Of a stretch of DNA of 64,000 nucleotides, positions 52,497-61,406 are shown one piece after another (position 1 is the first letter of the stretch; every line of letters begins with the position of its first letter). A model generated the notes under the pieces. The model was not told the origin of the DNA. It saw only the letters and a list, made by a program, of their open reading frames with translations, and searched no databases. The DNA is taken from assembly GCF_051262515.1 (NCBI RefSeq), contig NZ_JBIMER010000005.1, positions 1-64,000 of the forward strand, written 5' to 3'. A program made the translations under genes and the position numbers. This DNA is from Arthrobacter_N sp051262515 (GTDB taxonomy: Bacteria; Actinomycetota; Actinomycetes; Actinomycetales; Micrococcaceae).

Positions 52497-52520
52497 AGTC
52501 ACGCGTCATTCGTTGCGTGA
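52497..52520. promoter_or_regulatory. Inverted repeat just downstream of the GT2 promoter
   Basis: GTCACGC (52497-52503) and GCGTGAC (52514-52520), a perfect 7-bp palindrome with a 10-base gap, in the divergent region between the GH18 and GT2 genes. Its position at the presumed transcription start suggests an operator or a leader hairpin. Confidence 0.45.
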
Positions 52521-52562
52521 CCGCGATGGGGATCGCGTATTTCGGGGGAAATTGGGGAAACC

Positions 52563-54899
52563 ATGAACAAGACGATTGTCGATGCCGCCACGACCGGCGA
52601 TGAGACCGACACCGGCGCCGGACCGCGCCGCCGCCAGTGGGGAGCGGAGAAACGGTCGGAACCGCTCTCGCTCGTTCACCCGCGGCCTTCCACTGCGAAG
52701 CTGGCCTGGGGGCGCGTAGCCATCGTTTCCACGATTCTCGCGTGGATCGCCTACGTCGTCTCCACGATCCTGCGCCAGCTGGCCAACAATCCCAACGTCG
52801 GCTTCCGCTTCCAGTTCGAAGCCGTGCTGTACCTGGTGGTGGTCACGTTCCTGACGTTCTCCGCCCTGATGTACCTCACGGCCCGGCAGGGCGCCCTGCA
52901 CCGCTTCGCCGAACACCGGCGGGTTCCGCGCGGCGAGCTGGACCGGCACTTCCGCGACCACGACCACGGCATCACGGTCCTGGTTCCCAGCTACGCCGAG
53001 GAGCCATCGGTGGTCCGCGGAACGCTGTGGTCCGCCGCCCTGCAGGAGTTTCCGTCGCTGCGGATCGTCCTGTTGATCGACGACGCGCCATTTTCCGACG
53101 ATCCGCAGGTCCGCCTCCGGCTCGAGGAGACGCGACGGTTGAGCGGCGAGATCCAGGCAGCGCTCGACGCTCCCCACCGCGCCGCCGCCCTGGCCCTCGA
53201 GTCGTTCCGCATTCGCCGTTCCGCCGGCGCGGAGGACACCACCCTCTTGGAGGGGTTGGCTGCCAGCTACCGACGCTCCGCCGAATGGATCGACTCCATG
53301 GCGGAAACCGAGCAGGTCCACGACCATGTGGACGAGTTCTTCGTCGACTCGGTGCTCATGGGCCTGTCCCGCGAACTCCGGTTGACGCTGCTTGCCCTGG
53401 AGGCCGCGGCCGCCCAGCGGGAGGCGCCGGAGGCGGACCGCATGGAGGAACTCCACCTCCGCCTGGTCCGGATCTTCAAGGCGGACCTCGGGCACTTCGA
53501 GCGCAAGCGTTTCGCCAGCCTGTCCCAGGAAGCCAACAAGGCCATGAACCTGAACTCCTACATCTCACTCATGGGCAAGTCATGGCGGTCGGAACAGCTC
53601 GGGGACAATCTGGTGCTGCGCGAGGCACCGGACGACGCCGCGGACCAGGGCCCGCTCGACGGGATCCTGCAGGTGCCGGATTCCGAATACCTGTTGACGC
53701 TCGACGCCGATTCGTTGCTGCTGCGCGACTACTGCCTGCGGCTGGTGTACTTCCTGGAGTCGGAGGAGAACGCCCGCATCGCGGTCACGCAGACGCCGTA
53801 CTCCTCGTTCCGCGGCGCACCGACGAGGATCGAGCGCATCGCCGGCGCGACGACGGACATCCAGCACATTCTGCACCAGGGCAAGACCCGCTACAACGCG
53901 ACTTTCTGGGTGGGGGCCAACGCCGTCATCCGCAAGCGCGCCCTCATGGACATCGTCGAGGTCAACACGGTGGGCGGGCACGAAATCCGGACCTACATCC
54001 AGGACCGGACCGTCGTCGAGGACACGGAGTCCAGCATCGACCTCGGCACGCACGGCTGGGGGCTTTCCAACTATCCCGAGCGCCTCAGCTACAGCGCCAC
54101 GCCACCGGACTTCGGGTCCCTCGTGGTGCAGCGACGGCGGTGGGCGAACGGCGGCCTGCTGATCATGCCCAAGTTCTGGGCGCAGCTCCGGGAGCGCCGC
54201 CACCGCCACGAACGCCTCGGCTTCAGGGAAGTGCTCCTGCGGACGAACTACATGTCCTCGATCGCCTGGGCGAGCCTGGGACTGGTCTTCCTGCTGGCCT
54301 ACCCCTACGACAGCAGGCTGCTGAGCCCGCTGATCTTCGCGGCCGCCGTTCCCTACTTCCTCTGCATGGGGAGCGACCTGCGGGACTGCGGCCACCGCTT
54401 CAGCGACATCTTCCGGATCTACGGCTTCAACCTCGTTCTCCTGCCCGTTAACATCGCCGGTGTCGCCAAGTCCATCCAGCAGGCCTTCACCGGCGCCAAA
54501 ATCCCCTTCGCGCGCACGCCCAAGGTCCGCGACCGCACGGCGGCCCCCGGCGTCTACGTCTTGGTCCCGTACCTGATCGTCGCGTTCTCGCTACTCACGC
54601 TGTGGCGCGACATCGAGGGAGAAAACTGGGGCAACGCCGCCTTCGCGGGGATCAACGCGCTACTGGCCGCCTTCGCGATCCGCGCCTACATCGGCATCAA
54701 GAACTCCATCGCGGACATGTCGCTCGGACTCGTGTCCTGGCTCTTCGTGGCACCGCGGAAAAGGAGCGCCCCGGCGGCCGAGCGGCCCGAGGCCACACCG
54801 GAGACCGCGGATTGGACCACCATCCTGTATCAGGGCGACCGGCGGCTCAACCGCGACCTCCGCAGGAGGGGTGACCGCCGACGGCGGATCGGCGTGTAG
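52563..54899 (+). CDS. Processive family 2 glycosyltransferase (cellulose-synthase-like membrane protein)
   Basis: 778 residues. Two N-terminal helices (about 52-72 and 86-106), a cytoplasmic GT-A domain and about five C-terminal helices. Catalytic elements: DD at 173-174 (LLIDDAP), DAD at 381-383 (TLDADSLLL), the TED-like VVEDTES and the QxxRW motif as QRRRW. The gap between the first two Asp motifs is about 205 residues against roughly 70 in BcsA; the extra part (about 182-345) is charged and helical. GGGGAAA precedes the ATG. Paired with a divergent GH18 hydrolase, it probably makes and exports a beta-linked polysaccharide; the sugar is unknown and no PilZ domain is seen. Confidence 0.85.
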   Translation: MNKTIVDAATTGDETDTGAGPRRRQWGAEKRSEPLSLVHPRPSTAKLAWGRVAIVSTILAWIAYVVSTILRQLANNPNVGFRFQFEAVLYLVVVTFLTFSALMYLTARQGALHRFAEHRRVPRGELDRHFRDHDHGITVLVPSYAEEPSVVRGTLWSAALQEFPSLRIVLLIDDAPFSDDPQVRLRLEETRRLSGEIQAALDAPHRAAALALESFRIRRSAGAEDTTLLEGLAASYRRSAEWIDSMAETEQVHDHVDEFFVDSVLMGLSRELRLTLLALEAAAAQREAPEADRMEELHLRLVRIFKADLGHFERKRFASLSQEANKAMNLNSYISLMGKSWRSEQLGDNLVLREAPDDAADQGPLDGILQVPDSEYLLTLDADSLLLRDYCLRLVYFLESEENARIAVTQTPYSSFRGAPTRIERIAGATTDIQHILHQGKTRYNATFWVGANAVIRKRALMDIVEVNTVGGHEIRTYIQDRTVVEDTESSIDLGTHGWGLSNYPERLSYSATPPDFGSLVVQRRRWANGGLLIMPKFWAQLRERRHRHERLGFREVLLRTNYMSSIAWASLGLVFLLAYPYDSRLLSPLIFAAAVPYFLCMGSDLRDCGHRFSDIFRIYGFNLVLLPVNIAGVAKSIQQAFTGAKIPFARTPKVRDRTAAPGVYVLVPYLIVAFSLLTLWRDIEGENWGNAAFAGINALLAAFAIRAYIGIKNSIADMSLGLVSWLFVAPRKRSAPAAERPEATPETADWTTILYQGDRRLNRDLRRRGDRRRRIGV

Positions 54900-54903
54900 T
54901 TCC

Positions 54904-54938
54904 GGCGCCGTCCCACGCCGCGGCGTCGGACGGCGCCG
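54904..54938. terminator. Long palindrome between convergent GT2 and gdhA genes
   Basis: GGCGCCGTCC pairs with GGACGGCGCC, and the inner ACGCCGCGGCGT is itself self-complementary, giving an almost perfect stem of about 16 bp. It fills the gap between two convergent stop codons; there is no T tract. Confidence 0.55.
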
Positions 54939-56279
54939 CTAAACGACGCCGAGGGCCAGCATCGCGTCGGCGACCTTGACGAAGCCGGCGATATTGGCTC
55001 CGGCGACGTAGTTGCCCGGCATGCCGTATTCCTCGGCCGTCTCGGCACAGCGAGCGTGGATGTCGACCATGATGTTGGCCAGCCGCTGCTCCGTGTAGTC
55101 GAAGCTCCACGAGTCCCTGCTGGCGTTCTGCTGCATCTCCAACGCCGAGGTTGCCACGCCTCCTGCGTTGGCGGCCTTGCCCGGGCCGAAGAGCACGCCG
55201 GCCTCCTGGAAGATCGCGGTGGCCGAGGCGGTGCACGGCATGTTGGCGCCCTCGGCAACGGCCACGACGCCGCGTTCGACCAGACGCTTGGCGGCGACGT
55301 CGTCGAGCTCGTTCTGCGTCGCCGACGGCAGTGCCACGGTTCCGTCGACGTCCCAGACGCTGCCGCCTTCGACGTACTTCACGGAGGCGCCGCGGCGTGC
55401 GGCGTATTCGCTGACGCGTCCGCGCTCGACCTCCTTGATTTCCCGCAACAGGGTCAAGTCGATCCCGGCCTCGTCGACGATGTAGCCGGAGGAGTCCGAG
55501 GCGGTGATGGCACGGGCGCCCAACTGCTGGGCCTTCGCGATGGCGTTCAGCGCGACGTTGCCCGATCCGGAGACCAGCACGGTCTGTCCGTCGAAGCTCG
55601 CCCCGCGGGTCTTGAGCATCTCCTCGGCGAAGAGCACGGCGCCGAAGCCCGTTGCCTCGGGTCGGACCAGGGATCCGCCCCAGCCGGTTCCCTTGCCGGT
55701 GAGCACGCCGGACTCGTAGCGGTTGGTGATGCGTTTGTACTGGCCGAAGAGATAGCCGATCTCGCGTCCGCCCACGCCGATGTCGCCGGCTGGGACGTCC
55801 GTGTACTCGCCGATGTGGCGGTAGAGCTCGGTCATGAACGACTGGCAGAAGCGCATGACCTCCGCGTCGGACTTGCCGCGGGGGTCGAAGTCGGATCCGC
55901 CCTTGCCGCCGCCGATCGGCATGCCGGTCAACGCGTTCTTGAAGATCTGCTCGAAGCCGAGGAACTTCACGATCCCCAGATACACGGAGGGGTGGAAGCG
56001 CAGTCCGCCCTTGAACGGCCCCAGCGCGGAGTTGAACTCGACGCGGAATCCGCGGTTGATCCGCACCCGACCGTTGTCGTCGGTCCACGCGACGCGGAAG
56101 ATGATCTGGCGTTCCGGCTCGCACATGCGCTGGAGGACGGCGGCGTCGGCGTATTCGGGATGGCGTGCCACCACCGGGTCCAGACTCTCGAACACCTCGG
56201 TGACCGCCTGGTGGAACTCGGCTTCCCCCGGGTTGCGGAAGAAAACCTCTTCGCGGATCTTCGCTAGGTGCTGTTCCAT
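54939..56279 (-). CDS. gdhA: NADP-specific glutamate dehydrogenase
   Basis: Hexameric glutamate dehydrogenase, 446 residues, for ammonium assimilation from 2-oxoglutarate. Signatures: GPFKGGLRFHPSVYLG, then the catalytic-Lys segment GMPIGGGKGGSDFDPRGKS near 120-138, and the nucleotide-binding VLVSGSGNVALNA near 232. The ATG giving MEQHLAKIREEVFF has GGGAG about seven bases upstream and fits the family; the frame is open for 32 codons more without similarity. Confidence 0.95.
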   Translation of the reverse strand: MEQHLAKIREEVFFRNPGEAEFHQAVTEVFESLDPVVARHPEYADAAVLQRMCEPERQIIFRVAWTDDNGRVRINRGFRVEFNSALGPFKGGLRFHPSVYLGIVKFLGFEQIFKNALTGMPIGGGKGGSDFDPRGKSDAEVMRFCQSFMTELYRHIGEYTDVPAGDIGVGGREIGYLFGQYKRITNRYESGVLTGKGTGWGGSLVRPEATGFGAVLFAEEMLKTRGASFDGQTVLVSGSGNVALNAIAKAQQLGARAITASDSSGYIVDEAGIDLTLLREIKEVERGRVSEYAARRGASVKYVEGGSVWDVDGTVALPSATQNELDDVAAKRLVERGVVAVAEGANMPCTASATAIFQEAGVLFGPGKAANAGGVATSALEMQQNASRDSWSFDYTEQRLANIMVDIHARCAETAEEYGMPGNYVAGANIAGFVKVADAMLALGVV

Positions 56280-56447
56280 GTGGTTCTCCCGACGTTGTGG
56301 GTCCCGACGCAATCTGTGCGTCTGCGCGTTTCTTTCGCCACGACACCCTTCCACGGAAGGCACCGGCGCGGCCAACGGGCGGCAACAAACGCCGGATCGA
56401 CGCGTAACTCTGAGTCCACCGTCACATGGCGCGGAAGATGTTCGCCG

Positions 56448-56960
56448 CTAGCGCCTCCGCCCGAACTTGGGTTTCGGAAGCCGGTCCAGGAGGTCCTGCG
56501 CCCTGCCGGTGACCTGCTCCACAGTGCGGCCAACGGTCCGCCCAAGTTGCTGGCCGGGCTGGCCCGGCAGCGCCGGAACCGTGGCCAGTTCCGCGTGTAC
56601 GCCCGGCGCCGATGCAACCATGGGTACGCGCGCGGTCCCGGGACGCGCCCGGGGCGCCGCGAACGGCACGGCGGGAACGACGTCGGCCGCGGCGTCCGCT
56701 ACCGGAACAAACGACGTCAGCCAGGCCGCCGCATCCTGGAACACTCCGGGATCCACGGCGTAGAACCGACGTTGGCCGTCCGCACGGGTCGTCACCAGTC
56801 CGGCCTCGCGCAGCACTTTCAGGTGCTTCGAAACCGTCGGTTGGCTGACGCCCAGGGTGTCAACCAGTTCCCCTACCGAGCGGTCCCCCGGCCGCAGCGC
56901 GTCCAGGATGCGGCGCCGCGTGGGTTCCGCGATAACAGGGAAAAAATCGTCGATGGCCAT
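56448..56960 (-). CDS. ArsR family winged-helix regulator
   Basis: 170 residues. The first 75 are a compact ArsR-type HTH (AEPTRRRILDALRPGDRSVGELVDTLGVSQPTVSKHLKVLREAGLV, then RADGQRRFYAVD). The rest is Ala/Pro-rich and ends in a basic RLPKPKFGRRR tail, probably disordered. No metal-binding Cys cluster is present, so it is of the non-metal (SdpR/Rv2034-like) kind. Target unknown; it lies between gdhA and acuC, both on the same strand. Confidence 0.82.
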   Translation of the reverse strand: MAIDDFFPVIAEPTRRRILDALRPGDRSVGELVDTLGVSQPTVSKHLKVLREAGLVTTRADGQRRFYAVDPGVFQDAAAWLTSFVPVADAAADVVPAVPFAAPRARPGTARVPMVASAPGVHAELATVPALPGQPGQQLGRTVGRTVEQVTGRAQDLLDRLPKPKFGRRR

Positions 56961-57030
56961 CCCATCACCTTATCCGCATATACGCTGGCAAGCATTTTGC
57001 CGCGGGGGCAACAGGCATCCGGCCCAAGGG

Positions 57031-58233
57031 TCAGTCAAACCAGGGATCCAGCCCGTGCAGCGGGAAGATTTCCTTCCGGGTGGCCATGATCGTCCGGTCC
57101 ACCGGATCGGCGGGATCGTAGCCGACCTCCCACGAACGCCACCAGACGTCGGCGTCGTCGCCCATGGTCACCGGCGCGGCGAGGCCATAGCGATCGGTAA
57201 CGTACTCGCGCCAGGGTTCGGGAACCCGCATCGTCAGCGGCACGGGCTTGCCCGCCGCGATGGCCACCAGATGGCTCCAGGCCCTGGGAACGACGTGCGT
57301 GAGGTTGTACCCGCCGCCGCCGGTGGCGATCCAGCGACCGCCGCAGAAACGGTCCGCGAGGTCCCGGATGTCCAGCATGTTCTGGCGCTGCCCGTCGACG
57401 CTCAGCCGGAGGTTGCTCAGCATGTCCTCCCGGTGGCCGTCGCATCCGTGTTGGCTGACAATCACCTCCGGCGCAAAGGCCGCGGTCAGCTGCGGGACCA
57501 CGGCGTGGAAGGCCCGCAACCACGCCGCGTCGGTCGTGCGGGCCGGCAACGCCACGTTCACGGCCGTGCCCGGCGCCCCGGGACCACCGGTCTCATTGGC
57601 GAATCCGGTACCCGGGAACAAGGACATTCCCGATTCGTGCAGCGACACGGTCATGACCCTCGGGTCGTTCCAGAAAAGGCTCTGCGTCCCGTCGCCGTGG
57701 TGCGCGTCGACATCGACATAGAGGACGCGCGACACCCCGGAATCGAGCAGCCGTGTGATGGCGACCGCCGTGTCGTTGTAGATGCAGAATCCGCTGGCCC
57801 GCCCGCGGGCGGCGTGGTGCATGCCGCCCCCGAAGTTGACCGCGTGCACGGCCGTTTCGTCGAGAATCGATTCGGCCGCCGCCAGCGATCCGCCGGCCAA
57901 CCTCGCGCTGGCCTCGTGGATCCCCGCGAACAGCGGATTGTCGTCGGTCCCGAGTCCGCGTTCCTCGTTCGGCTCGTCGGGGTGTTCGCTGACATGGCGG
58001 ACCGCTTGGATGTAGTCGCGGTCGTGGACGCCGGCCAGGATGTCGTCGCCCGCAACCCGGGGCTCGATGAGGCCGATGTTTGGCAAATCGATGAGTCCCA
58101 ATGACCGCGAGAGCCGCATCGTCAGGTCCAGTCGCGCCGGGTGCATGGGATGGCCGTCCCCGAAGTGATAGGCCATCATGTCCGCACTCCAGACGATCCG
58201 CGTGGGCGGTGCCGGCACCGTGTTGTTGCTCAT
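57031..58233 (-). CDS. acuC: AcuC-like histone deacetylase family protein
   Basis: Zn-dependent class I/II deacetylase-fold protein of about 400 residues. In bacteria AcuC deacetylates acetyl-CoA synthetase and related proteins. Motifs: MHPARLDLTMRLSRSLGL near 31, NFGGGMHHAARGRASGFCIYND near 135 (the His-His pair), and VDVDAHHGDGTQSLFW near 170, which holds the metal-binding Asp and His; GGGGYN near 300. GAGGTG lies just before GTG-ATG at the 5' end; ATG is listed. Divergent from ktrB. Confidence 0.87.
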   Translation of the reverse strand: MSNNTVPAPPTRIVWSADMMAYHFGDGHPMHPARLDLTMRLSRSLGLIDLPNIGLIEPRVAGDDILAGVHDRDYIQAVRHVSEHPDEPNEERGLGTDDNPLFAGIHEASARLAGGSLAAAESILDETAVHAVNFGGGMHHAARGRASGFCIYNDTAVAITRLLDSGVSRVLYVDVDAHHGDGTQSLFWNDPRVMTVSLHESGMSLFPGTGFANETGGPGAPGTAVNVALPARTTDAAWLRAFHAVVPQLTAAFAPEVIVSQHGCDGHREDMLSNLRLSVDGQRQNMLDIRDLADRFCGGRWIATGGGGYNLTHVVPRAWSHLVAIAAGKPVPLTMRVPEPWREYVTDRYGLAAPVTMGDDADVWWRSWEVGYDPADPVDRTIMATRKEIFPLHGLDPWFD

Positions 58234-58390
58234 CACACCTCAGGCTACGCGAATGCGGCCCCCGGGCGCCCAGTGAGACGTGGCCGTCGTCACGGGCGGA
58301 CTCCCGCCGGGGCGGCGTCGAGGTGGTTTACTGAGAACTGGCGACAGGAGGGTCCTGCGCCCGAGCACGCCACGGAGCCGACCGGTACCC

Positions 58391-59809
58391 ATGCCCGCAC
58401 CGCAACAGACGTCACGCCCCACGGGCCTCGGCGTGTTCGCGCGCGCCCTGACCGGCGTGCGGGACTTCGTCGATACGCTCGCGGCCGCGTCGCCGGCCCG
58501 TTTGGCACTCGCGGTGTTCTTCCTCGTCATCACGGTCTTCACGCTGCTGCTGTCTTTGCCGGCGTCCGCAGCCGACGGCGACATGACGCCGCTCCACGAT
58601 GCGCTATTCACGGCGGTCTCCGCCGTCTGCGTCACGGGCCTGACCGTGGTCTCGACCGCGGACCACTGGTCCTTCTTCGGCCAGGTGGTCATCCTGGTGG
58701 GCATCTTCGTCGGCGGCCTGGGCATCATGACGCTGGCGTCGCTGCTGTCCCTGGCGGTCAGCAGGCGCCTGGGCGTGCGCGGCAAACTGTTGGCGCAGCA
58801 GTCGATGAACACGCAAAACGTCGGCCGCCTGGGCGAGGTCGGCACGCTCTTGCGCATCGTCATCACCACCTCCGTGGTGATCGAGCTTTTGCTGGCCGCC
58901 ATGCTCACCCCGCGCTTCATGGTCCTCGGCGAACCGTTTGGACAGGCCCTGTGGCACGGAACCTTCTATGCCATCTCGGCCTTCAACAACGGCGGATTCA
59001 CGCCACACAGCGACGGACTGATCCCCTACGAGACGGACCTGTGGATCCTGGTCCCGCTGATGATCGGCGTGCTGATCGGCAGCCTCGGCTTCCCCGTGCT
59101 GATGGTGTTGGTGACGTTCGGCCCCAAGATCCGGCAATGGACCCTGCACACCAAGCTGACGCTGACGGTCACCGGCATCCTCTTCGCCGCCGGTGCCCTG
59201 GTCTGGGGCATTCTCGAGTGGCAGAACGCGTCGACCATCGGGGGGATGAACGACGGCGACAAAGTCATCAACGCCGTTTTCGCCTCGGTGATGACCCGCT
59301 CGGGGGGCTTCAACCTCGTGGACCAGAACCAGCTCGAATCCTCCACCATGCTCTTCACCGATGCACTGATGTTCGCCGGCGGCGGTTCCGCGTCCACGGC
59401 GGGCGGCATCAAGGTCACGACCATCGCCGTCATGTTCCTGGCGATCGCCGCGGAGGCGCGAGGCGACACGGACGTCAAGGCGTTCGGCCGCCGCATTCCG
59501 GAGGGCACCATGCGCGTGGCGATCTCGGTGGTGGCGTTGGGCGCCACGCTCGTCAGCGTCGCGGCGGGCTTGCTCCTCGGCATCACCGACGAGCCGCTGG
59601 ACCGCGTCCTGTTCGAGACCATCTCCGCGTTCGCCACCGTGGGACTCAGCACCAACCTCAGCGCGGAGCTCCCGCCGTCGGGCAAGTACGTGCTCTCCGC
59701 CCTGATGTTCGCCGGGCGCGTCGGCACCATTACACTGGCCGCGGCGCTCACGCTGCGCCAGCGCGACCAGCTGTACCACTTCCCCGACGAGAGGCCGATC
59801 ATTGGCTGA
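58391..59809 (+). CDS. ktrB: Potassium uptake membrane subunit KtrB (TrkH family)
   Basis: Ion-conducting subunit of a Ktr K+ channel, 472 residues, with four membrane-pore-membrane repeats. Filter-like segments: AVCVTGLTVV near 75, SAFNNGGFTPHSD near 197, TRSGGFNLVD near 305 and FATVGLSTNLS near 415, each centred on the conserved Gly. The third-repeat flexible loop FAGGGSASTAGGIKVTT is the gate region. The ATG giving MPAPQQTS is used; the frame is open upstream without similarity. ktrA overlaps its 3' end. Confidence 0.92.
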   Translation: MPAPQQTSRPTGLGVFARALTGVRDFVDTLAAASPARLALAVFFLVITVFTLLLSLPASAADGDMTPLHDALFTAVSAVCVTGLTVVSTADHWSFFGQVVILVGIFVGGLGIMTLASLLSLAVSRRLGVRGKLLAQQSMNTQNVGRLGEVGTLLRIVITTSVVIELLLAAMLTPRFMVLGEPFGQALWHGTFYAISAFNNGGFTPHSDGLIPYETDLWILVPLMIGVLIGSLGFPVLMVLVTFGPKIRQWTLHTKLTLTVTGILFAAGALVWGILEWQNASTIGGMNDGDKVINAVFASVMTRSGGFNLVDQNQLESSTMLFTDALMFAGGGSASTAGGIKVTTIAVMFLAIAAEARGDTDVKAFGRRIPEGTMRVAISVVALGATLVSVAAGLLLGITDEPLDRVLFETISAFATVGLSTNLSAELPPSGKYVLSALMFAGRVGTITLAAALTLRQRDQLYHFPDERPIIG

Positions 59810-60473
59810 GAACAAGACGAACCACAACGCCCCGGTGCTGGTGATCGGCCTGGGCCGGTTCGGTTCCGCCGTCGCGGAGCAGCTGGTTCGCCAGGGCCGC
59901 GAGGTGTTGGCCATCGAGCGCAACGCCGAACTGGTCCAGAAGTGGGCGGGGACCCTGACGCACGTGGTGGAGGCGGACGCGACGAACGTCGACGCCCTGC
60001 GCCAGCTCGGCGCCCAGGACTTCACCTCCGCCGTCGTCGGCGTGGGCACCTCGATCGAATCGTCGGTGCTGATCACCGTCAACCTCGTGGATCTGGGGAT
60101 CGAGCACCTTTGGGTCAAGGCCATCACGCCTTCCCACGGCAAGATCCTCAGCCGGATCGGTGCCAACCACGTCATCTACCCCGAGGCCGACGCCGGTGTC
60201 CGAGCTGCCCACCTGGTCGGCGGCCGGATGCTGGACTTCATCGAGTTCGACGATGGCTTCGCGATCGTGAAGATGTACCCGCCCAAGGAAACGCAGGGGT
60301 TCACGCTGGGCGAATCGCAGGTGCGTTCCAAATACGGCGTCACGGTGGTTGGGGTCAAGAGTCCGGGCGAGGACTTCACCTACGCGCAGCCCGACACCAA
60401 GGTGACCCGGCGCGACATCCTGATCGTCTCCGGCCACGTGGACTTGCTCGAGCGCTTCGCGTCACGTCCGTAG
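59802..60473 (+). CDS. ktrA: Potassium uptake regulatory subunit KtrA (TrkA family)
   Basis: Cytoplasmic RCK protein of 223 residues that gates KtrB by ATP/ADP or other nucleotides. N-terminal RCK_N Rossmann domain (VLVIGLGRFGSAVAEQLVRQG at 12-32; conserved Asp in VVEADATN near 59) and C-terminal RCK_C domain from about 140 (FTLGESQVRSKYGVTVVGVK). TTG start with GAGAGG seven bases upstream, overlapping ktrB by eight bases, so the two are coupled. Confidence 0.92.
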   Translation: MAENKTNHNAPVLVIGLGRFGSAVAEQLVRQGREVLAIERNAELVQKWAGTLTHVVEADATNVDALRQLGAQDFTSAVVGVGTSIESSVLITVNLVDLGIEHLWVKAITPSHGKILSRIGANHVIYPEADAGVRAAHLVGGRMLDFIEFDDGFAIVKMYPPKETQGFTLGESQVRSKYGVTVVGVKSPGEDFTYAQPDTKVTRRDILIVSGHVDLLERFASRP

Positions 60474-60480
60474 GGGCGTT

Positions 60481-60506
60481 GGCCGGGCCGACAGTCCGGC
60501 CCGGCC
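60481..60506. terminator. Bidirectional terminator between ktrA and proC
   Basis: GGCCGGGCCG (60481-60490) pairs perfectly with CGGCCCGGCC (60497-60506) around ACAGTC, between two convergent genes. Confidence 0.6.
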
Positions 60507-60509
60507 GGC

Positions 60510-61379
60510 TTAGCCGGCCAGTTCGCGGCTGATCTCCGCCGCGCGCTCGGACGCCGCGCGGGCCCCGCGCGAGACGATCGCCGGCAGACCCTCCGCTTCG
60601 AACGTCGCGATGGCCTTTTCCGTGGTTCCGTTGGGGCTGGTGACGCTCTTGCGCAGCGCCGCGGGGTCGGCGGACTCGTCGTCGAGCATCAGTCCGGCCC
60701 CGGCCACCGTGGCGCGCGCCAGGTCCCGCGCCAAGTCCGCGTCGAGCCCCAGGTCCACGCCCGCCTTCGCCATGGCCTCGGCCAGGTAGAAGACGTAGGC
60801 GGGCCCGGAGCCGCTGACGGCGGAAACGGCATCCAACTGGGATTCGGGAACCACACGCACCAGCCCGGTGCCTTTCAGGAGCCCCACGACGGCCTCGACG
60901 TGTTCGTCGGTGGCGCTGGTGCCCCCGCTGAGGCCCACCGCGCCGCGGCCGACCGTCATGGGCGTGTTCGGCATGCTGCGGACCACCGGCTGTCCCGGGG
61001 CGAGCGACCCCTCGATCAGGTCGATGGTCACCGCGGCGGCGACGCTGACCACGACCGCGCCGGGGCGCAGGGCGCCCGAGATCTCTCGGCAGAGGTCCTG
61101 GATGCCCACGGGCTTCACCCCGAGGAAGACGACGTCGGCGCCCAGGACGGCGTTGGTGTTGGCGTCGGGGTCCTCGGACGTGGCCAGGGTGTGGACCCCG
61201 GTGTCCGCGGCAAGGGCCCGGGCCTTCTCCGCGCCCCGCACCGTGGCGACCACGCGGGTGGGATCCACTCCGGATGCGAGGATGCCGCGGAGGATGGCGC
61301 CGTTCATCGAGCCGGTGCCCAGGAAGGCAATGCGGTGAGGGAAGGTCTCTGTGGGGTACTCGTGGTTCGTGGCAGACAT
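60510..61379 (-). CDS. proC: Pyrroline-5-carboxylate reductase ProC
   Basis: Last enzyme of proline synthesis, 289 residues. N-terminal NADP-binding IAFLGTGSMNGAILRG near 17-32; FLGVKP near 85; RSMPNTPMTVGRG near 127; and the C-terminal dimer signature SAVSGSGPAYVFYLAEAMA near 180 with TVAGAGLML. The ATG giving MSATNHEY is used. Convergent with ktrA. In many actinobacteria this gene lies next to the HTH and bS22 genes, which here are about 12 kb away. Confidence 0.94.
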   Translation of the reverse strand: MSATNHEYPTETFPHRIAFLGTGSMNGAILRGILASGVDPTRVVATVRGAEKARALAADTGVHTLATSEDPDANTNAVLGADVVFLGVKPVGIQDLCREISGALRPGAVVVSVAAAVTIDLIEGSLAPGQPVVRSMPNTPMTVGRGAVGLSGGTSATDEHVEAVVGLLKGTGLVRVVPESQLDAVSAVSGSGPAYVFYLAEAMAKAGVDLGLDADLARDLARATVAGAGLMLDDESADPAALRKSVTSPNGTTEKAIATFEAEGLPAIVSRGARAASERAAEISRELAG

Positions 61380-61406
61380 GGCGCCATTGTTCCACGGGTT
61401 GCGGCG

